DNA from: Polyangiaceae bacterium
GTDB lineage: Bacteria > Myxococcota_A > Polyangia > Polyangiales > Polyangiaceae
Assembly (NCBI GenBank): GCA_025937835.1
Contig: JAICQO010000015.1
Span: 33,508 to 97,507, forward strand
Reading direction: 5' to 3'
Length of the DNA stretch: 64,000 bases
Shown here: in pieces, positions 59,858-64,000 of the stretch
Layout of the letters: each line of letters starts with the position of its first letter
How positions within the stretch are numbered: position 1 is the stretch's first letter
Notes under the pieces: model-generated
What the model was told of the DNA's origin: nothing
Databases searched by the model: none
The model's input: the letters and a program-made list of their open reading frames with translations, nothing else
Position numbers and translations under genes: made by a program

Positions 59858-60826
59858 ATGCACTCGGGCACCGTCGCCATCGTCGGCCGCACCAACGTCG
59901 GAAAGTCGACGTTCTTGAACGCCGTCCTGGGCGAAAAGCTCGCGATCGTGTCGCCGTTGCCGCAAACCACCCGCGATCCGCTGCTCGGCGTGCTCACCAC
60001 CAAAGACGGACAAATCGCCTTCCTCGACACCCCTGGGCTGCACACGCCGAAGTCGGAGCTCGGGCGGCGCATGAACCTGTCGGCCGAGAGCGTCTTGCCG
60101 GCGAGCGACGCGATCTTGTTCATGACGGACGTCACGGCGGCCGAGAAGGGGCGCGGCCCGGTGTTGCCCGAAGATCGCTCGCTCGCTCAGAAGCTTCTGC
60201 CCGAGGGCGGCCGTGTGGTGTTGGTGCTCAACAAGGTCGACCTGGTCCGTGACAAATCGCGGCTCTTGCCCGTGCTTCAGGCGTACACCGACCTGTTCCC
60301 GTTCGAGGCGGTGATCCCGACCAGCATGGCTCGACAGGACGGCGTGGACCGCGTGCTCGACGCGCTCGTCGCTTGCCTGCCCGAGGGCGAGCCGAACTAT
60401 CCCGAGGACACGCTGACTGACCGCCCCGTGCAGTACTTCGTGCGCGAGTACGTGCGCGAGCAGGTGCTGAACGCGACGCGCGGCGAGGTGCCCCACGCCG
60501 TGGCCGTGACCATCGATCGCTACGAAGACGGCCCGCTCGCGCGGATCGGCGCCACGATCCACGTCGAGAAGGTCGGCCAGCGGCGGATCCTGATCGGCCA
60601 GGGCGGCGCGATGCTGGTGCGGATCGGCTCGGCCGCGCGCCAGCGGATCGAGGCCATGATCGGCAAGCGCTCCCACCTCGAGCTGTTCGTGCGCGTGACC
60701 GAACGCTGGAAGAACGCGCCGCGGATGTTGACCGAGCTCGGCTACGAAGTGAGCGAGCTCGCCGGCGCGGCCGGAGACAAGCCTGGAGGGCGGCCCGTGC
60801 GGCGCCGCAGAAAGAAGCAGTCGTGA
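59858..60826 (+). CDS. era: GTPase Era, 16S rRNA/30S assembly factor
   Basis: 322 residues from ATG 59858. G1 GRTNVGKS (10-17; most Era have Pro in place of the Thr), switch PQTTRDP, G3 DTPGLHTP, G4 NKVD, and a C-terminal KH domain with the GQGGAMLVRIGSAARQRIE motif, ending in a very basic RRRRKKQS. Era binds the 3' end of 16S rRNA through the KH domain and couples GTP to 30S maturation. Overlaps der by four bases. An upstream in-frame GTG-less extension is unlikely. Confidence 0.95.
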   Translation: MHSGTVAIVGRTNVGKSTFLNAVLGEKLAIVSPLPQTTRDPLLGVLTTKDGQIAFLDTPGLHTPKSELGRRMNLSAESVLPASDAILFMTDVTAAEKGRGPVLPEDRSLAQKLLPEGGRVVLVLNKVDLVRDKSRLLPVLQAYTDLFPFEAVIPTSMARQDGVDRVLDALVACLPEGEPNYPEDTLTDRPVQYFVREYVREQVLNATRGEVPHAVAVTIDRYEDGPLARIGATIHVEKVGQRRILIGQGGAMLVRIGSAARQRIEAMIGKRSHLELFVRVTERWKNAPRMLTELGYEVSELAGAAGDKPGGRPVRRRRKKQS

Positions 60827-62154
60827 CGCCGATCGTTGCGATCGTGGGCCGACCCAACGTCGGCAAGAGCACGCTGTTCAACCGCCTCGTCGGCAAGAGC
60901 CTAGCGATCGTCCACGACATGCCCGGCGTGACGCGCGATCGCCACTACGCGACCGCGCACCTCTCCGGACGGACGATCTCGCTGATCGACACCGGCGGCT
61001 TCGATCCCGAGAGCGACGATCCGATGAAGCTCGGCATCGTGCGCCACGTGCGCTCGGCGATCGACGAGGCGGACGTCGTGATCTGCGTGCTCGACGGCAC
61101 GCTGCCGCCCACGGCGCCCGACCGCGACGCGGTGCAGCTCCTGCGAGAGGGCGGCAAGCCCACGCTGTTCGTGGCCAACAAGGTGGATTCGCGCGATGCA
61201 GCGCTCGGCATCGGCCCGCTCTACGAGCTCGGGCTGCCGGAGATCGTGCCGGTCTCGGCGCTGCACGGCCGCGGCACCGCCGAGCTGGTCCAGGCGCTGT
61301 TGCCGCTCTTGCCCGAGCACTCGCGCGAAGAGCGCGACGAGGCCGGCCGCGAGCCGCGCATCGCCCTGGTCGGCCGCCCCAACGCCGGCAAGTCGTCGCT
61401 GTTCAACCGCCTGGCCGGCAAAGAGCGCTCGCTCGTCGACTCGCGCCCGGGCACCACCCGCGATCCGGTCGACCAGCGCATCGAGTTCGACGGCAAGCCG
61501 TTCGTGATCGTCGACACCGCGGGCGTCCGCCGGAAGTCGCACGTGGAGCACGGCATCGAGCTCGTCAGCGTGCTGCGCGCTATCCGCTCGCTCGAGCGCG
61601 CCGAGGTGTCGGTGTTGGTCTCGGACGCGACCGAGGGCCTCACGCAGCAGGACACGCGCTTGATAGGCCTCGCGATCGAGCGCCGGCGCGCCGTCGTCGT
61701 GGCGCTGAACAAGCTCGATCTGCTCGACAGGAAGCAGCGCGCCGAGGTGCTGAAGACCACCCGGGAGACGCTCAACTTCGCGCGCTGGATCCAGATCGTC
61801 GGCATCAGCGCCAAGACCGGCGAGCACGTCGGGGATTTGATGCGCACCGCGGAGCGCGCGGGGCAGGAGATGCGCCGGCGCATCACGACCTCCGAGCTGA
61901 ATCGCTTCTTCGACGAGGTGCTGGCCAAGCGCCCGCCGCCGACCGACGGGGGGCGCGCGCCACGCATCTATTACGTGACGCAGGCCGAGACCTCGCCGCC
62001 GGTGTTCGTGGCGGTGTGCAGCCACCCCGAGCACCTGAAGGAGAGCTACCAGCGCTTCGTCTCGAACCAGCTGCGCGACGCGTTCGGCTTCGAGTCCGTG
62101 CCGATCACGATCCACTACCGGATGAAGCGGCGGACGGAACGAGGCAGCGACTGA
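60823..62154 (+). CDS. der: Double-GTPase ribosome assembly factor Der (EngA)
   Basis: 443 residues from GTG 60823 (GTGA overlap with era). Two G domains in tandem: first GRPNVGKST with DTGGF and NKVD, second GRPNAGKSS with DTAGVRRK and NKLD. They are followed by the KH-like C-terminal domain (PRIYYVTQAETSPPVFVAVCSHPEHLKESYQRFV...). Der is essential for 50S assembly. Its last 50 bases overlap the 3' end of the convergent ArsA-type gene, so the two mRNAs are complementary there. Confidence 0.96.
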   Translation: MTPIVAIVGRPNVGKSTLFNRLVGKSLAIVHDMPGVTRDRHYATAHLSGRTISLIDTGGFDPESDDPMKLGIVRHVRSAIDEADVVICVLDGTLPPTAPDRDAVQLLREGGKPTLFVANKVDSRDAALGIGPLYELGLPEIVPVSALHGRGTAELVQALLPLLPEHSREERDEAGREPRIALVGRPNAGKSSLFNRLAGKERSLVDSRPGTTRDPVDQRIEFDGKPFVIVDTAGVRRKSHVEHGIELVSVLRAIRSLERAEVSVLVSDATEGLTQQDTRLIGLAIERRRAVVVALNKLDLLDRKQRAEVLKTTRETLNFARWIQIVGISAKTGEHVGDLMRTAERAGQEMRRRITTSELNRFFDEVLAKRPPPTDGGRAPRIYYVTQAETSPPVFVAVCSHPEHLKESYQRFVSNQLRDAFGFESVPITIHYRMKRRTERGSD

Positions 62155-63277
62155 CGGCGACCAGCGCCGCGACGTCGTTCACGCTGTCGGCGAGCGCCGG
62201 GACCTCGAGCACCCACGGGACGCGCGCCGCCGAGAGCTCCGCGGCCTTGCGCGCCTCGAGGGTTTTCCGCTCCGCGGCCGCGAGGGCGCTCTCTTCGGCG
62301 AGCGCTCGGAGCACGCGCCCCGCGAGGTCGTTCTCGAGCACCAGCCCCCGCCGCACGAGCTCGGCTTCGAGCTCGGCGCGCCCCGGCGTCGAGAGCCCCG
62401 AGCGCCGGACGCGATTGACGATCACGCCGCCCGCCCCGAGCCCCAGCCGTTGCAGGCGTTCGGCGAAAAATTGCGCCTCGTCGAGCGCGTTGGGCGACGC
62501 CGTCGCCGCGAGCAAGTACGTGAACTCGGGCTTCTTGAAGGCAGCCGAGACGCGCTCGGCGCGCTCCCGAAAACCGCCGAAGAGCTGGTTCACTTCACTC
62601 ACGAACTCCGAGAGCCGTTCGAGAAACCCCTGGCCGGTGAGCTTTGCCAGCGTCTTCAACACGAACGCAATGCCCTGCGCCACGAGGTTGAAGCTGAGCC
62701 GCCCCGAGCGTTCGAAGACGTCGCCGAGCCAGCGCAAGGCCGGGCTGTCGAGCGTCTCTATCAGGCGCCCCGGCGCATCCAAGAAGTCGAGCGCGTCGGC
62801 CGTGGGCGGCGTGTCGAGCACCACCAGGTCGTAGCGCTCGTCGGACAGCACGCTCAGCACCTTTTCCATGGCCATGTACGCCTGCGTGCCCGCAAGCTGC
62901 GTAGACACGTACGCGTAGAATTCGTTGCCGAGGATGCGCTCGGCCGCCGCGGGGCTCGAGGCGTGCCGCCGCACGAGCTCGTCGAAGGTCTGCTTCGTAT
63001 CGAGCATGACCACCGTGAGCTCACCCTTCAGCGCGATGCCGGCCGCGGCGAAGGGCGCCGGATCGAGGCGCTGCTCTGCAGCCGAGCCCGCGTCGAGCCC
63101 CAGCCGGTCGAACAGGCGCTTCGCGGGGTCGATGGTCAGGCACAGCACGCGCCGCCCGGTTTCGGCGGCAGCGAGCGCGAGCGCCGCCGCGATCGTCGTC
63201 TTGCCCACGCCGCCCGCGCCCGCGATCACCACGACGCGCCGCTCGGCGAGCAGCGCAGGCAGCGTGGGCGCGGTCAT
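62105..63277 (-). CDS. ArsA/Get3-family ATPase
   Basis: 390 residues from ATG 63277. Deviant Walker A GAGGVGKTT (20-28), switch I region CLTIDPAKRLFDRLG, and switch II/Walker B DLVVLDTPPTADALDFL. A hydrophobic, helix-rich middle (LSFNLVAQGIAFVLKTLAKLTGQGFLERL) resembles the client-binding lobe of Get3. No arsenic-resistance genes are near and no CxxC or Cys triad for As(III) is seen, so a targeting or regulatory role is more likely than arsenite export. Single ATPase domain (E. coli ArsA has two). Convergent with der, overlapping by 50 bases. Confidence 0.9.
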   Translation of the reverse strand: MTAPTLPALLAERRVVVIAGAGGVGKTTIAAALALAAAETGRRVLCLTIDPAKRLFDRLGLDAGSAAEQRLDPAPFAAAGIALKGELTVVMLDTKQTFDELVRRHASSPAAAERILGNEFYAYVSTQLAGTQAYMAMEKVLSVLSDERYDLVVLDTPPTADALDFLDAPGRLIETLDSPALRWLGDVFERSGRLSFNLVAQGIAFVLKTLAKLTGQGFLERLSEFVSEVNQLFGGFRERAERVSAAFKKPEFTYLLAATASPNALDEAQFFAERLQRLGLGAGGVIVNRVRRSGLSTPGRAELEAELVRRGLVLENDLAGRVLRALAEESALAAAERKTLEARKAAELSAARVPWVLEVPALADSVNDVAALVAVSRCLVPSAASSGSGS

Positions 63278-63378
63278 CCGGGCCTATTTAGCCCGGATTT
63301 CGCGGCCGGCGAGAGCCCGCCGCAGCTCGGCTCCCCGGAAGTTGGCCGCCCGTCGGCCGGCCCGGGACAATTCGCAAC

Positions 63379-63738
63379 ATGGACACCGGAAGCCGCGAAC
63401 GACGCCAGCTGCGCTCGACGAACTGCGCCGAGGCCCTCTCCCTGTTGCTCGAAGCCACGCGAAAGCGCGCCCAGATCCAGAGCCTGGCCCTGTCGGATCG
63501 GACCGGCATCCTGGTCGCCGGCGCCGGGCCCGCCCGCGAATGCGACGAGCTCGCGGCCTGGGCGCCAATCGTCCTCGCCGCCGGCGAACCGAGGCCCGAA
63601 GATGCCGTCTGCGGAGTGAAGGTCCGCGGCCTCGACGCCTACCTCTGCGCCAACACCACGGGCGGCGCCCCCATCGAAATCCTCCGTGAAGCCGCCGAAG
63701 GCTGCGCCCGCATCCTCGGCGTCGCCCGCGCCGCCTAA
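63379..63738 (+). CDS. Roadblock/LC7-like small protein
   Basis: 119 residues from ATG 63379. A helix EALSLLLEATRKRAQIQSLALSDRTGILVAGAG followed by strands (VCGVKVRGLDAYLCANTTGG) and a last helix (EILREAAEGCARILGVAR) is the alpha-beta order of roadblock/longin proteins. In Myxococcus such a protein (MglB) regulates the polarity GTPase MglA. It is shorter than MglB and has no MglA gene beside it, so the role is open. The window end just downstream carries a group II intron on the other strand. Confidence 0.65.
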   Translation: MDTGSRERRQLRSTNCAEALSLLLEATRKRAQIQSLALSDRTGILVAGAGPARECDELAAWAPIVLAAGEPRPEDAVCGVKVRGLDAYLCANTTGGAPIEILREAAEGCARILGVARAA

Positions 63739-63864
63739 CACCCCGGCGCATCGACGACCTGACGTCGCAATACGATCGGCGCAACAGGAAGACCGGGAAG
63801 GCAGAAAGTTTTCTTTTTGGATCTTGTCTGGACGCGTCCTGCTGCCTGGAACCCCAAAATCCCC

Positions 63865-64000
63865 GTTCCGGTAGGGACGGCCCTTACGGGCCGCCCCCCG
63901 GACAGAACCCGGCGAGCGGATTTCCCGCACCGGGCTCCCACCTTGGGTCAACGGAGGGCGAAGCGTTCGGATGGCCAGGGATGATGGATGTGAGCCCGAG
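63865..64000 (-). mobile_element. 3' end of a group II intron: domains V and VI
   Basis: On the minus strand, 63937-63905 is a 33-base domain V. It opens GAGCCCGG, where AGC is the catalytic triad, has the GCGG/CCGC upper stem with a GAAA-containing loop and the 3' CG bulge, and closes with CCGGGTTC. Domain VI follows at 63901-63868: a CCGG/CCGG basal helix and a 10-bp stem (one U-G pair) capped by a GUAA tetraloop. A two-base bulge TA on the 3' side supplies the branch-point A (63872). Seven bases later ...GGAAC gives a 3' splice site after 63865. The rest of the intron continues beyond the window. Confidence 0.72.
63948..64000 (-). CDS. Possible C-terminal tail of the intron-encoded reverse transcriptase/maturase (partial)
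   Basis: A minus-strand frame open from the window edge reads RAHIHHPWPSERFALR and stops at TGA 63950-63948, 10 bases before domain V. Intron-encoded proteins often end with an HPxPxxRF-like string just before domain V. In another frame the same DNA gives DPRWEPGAG across domain V, a string familiar from such proteins that read into the ribozyme. One extra base may therefore have shortened this one. Only 16 residues are visible, so this is tentative. Confidence 0.4.
   Translation of the reverse strand, partial: RAHIHHPWPSERFALR

Overview
The window looks like chromosomal DNA of a myxobacterium, probably of the Sorangium/Polyangium side. The reasons are very high GC with strong third-position GC, frequent GTG starts and 1-4 base stop/start overlaps, many lipoproteins with Gly/Ser/Thr- or Ala/Pro-rich linkers, FG-GAP and calcium-loop surface proteins, ECF sigma factors, and above all an AgmX/PglI-domain protein inside a gliding (Glt) or spore-coat (Nfs) type gene row. 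No tRNA, rRNA or CRISPR array was found.

Left part (1-21 kb). Two calcium-loop lipoproteins (the first cut by the window edge) lie divergently from a small ribbon-helix-helix regulator with its own candidate promoter. Next come lepA and an M16 protease pair on the plus strand, and a single-domain globin. A tightly overlapping minus-strand operon follows: mazG, rlmN, a biotin carboxylase and a phosphohexomutase. After it come two surface lipoproteins, a PaaG-type crotonase, an ECF sigma operon, and a KDG kinase-KDPG aldolase pair that ends at a long hairpin.

Middle (21-41 kb). A 1090-residue FG-GAP/CARDB lipoprotein is followed by a minus-strand row of heme-oxygenase-like iron enzyme, PDZ lipoprotein, YgfZ and cysteine synthase. 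A class II amidotransferase-like protein lacks its catalytic cysteine. A minus-strand operon encodes a MoxR ATPase, an acyl carrier protein and two large ketosynthases, each fused to a second, active-site-dead ketosynthase-like domain; it may be an undescribed lipid or polyene pathway. Then come an LPG-synthase-type flippase, a pseudouridine synthase, a GT39 membrane glycosyltransferase and Maf.

Most notable region (41.5-54.8 kb, all minus strand). An operon of six genes encodes a coiled-coil/linker protein, two large TPR proteins, a TPR lipoprotein, a 78-residue periplasmic protein and an FHA-like/TonB-like AgmX/PglI protein. The order resembles C-D-E-F-G of the Myxococcus glt and nfs loci. 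It is followed by a periplasmic helical protein, an outer-membrane beta-barrel and a short Wza-like export lipoprotein, the type used as a split polysaccharide exporter. Together they suggest one locus in which an envelope-spanning transport machine and a polysaccharide exporter act on the same polymer. An ECF sigma factor with a zinc anti-sigma/TPR protein is divergently transcribed from it, with repeated GC palindromes between.

Right end (55-64 kb). PilZ protein, a large GT39-like membrane protein, era-der, an ArsA/Get3-type ATPase and a roadblock-like protein. The last ~135 bases are the 3' end of a group II intron on the minus strand: domains V and VI and perhaps the tail of its maturase.
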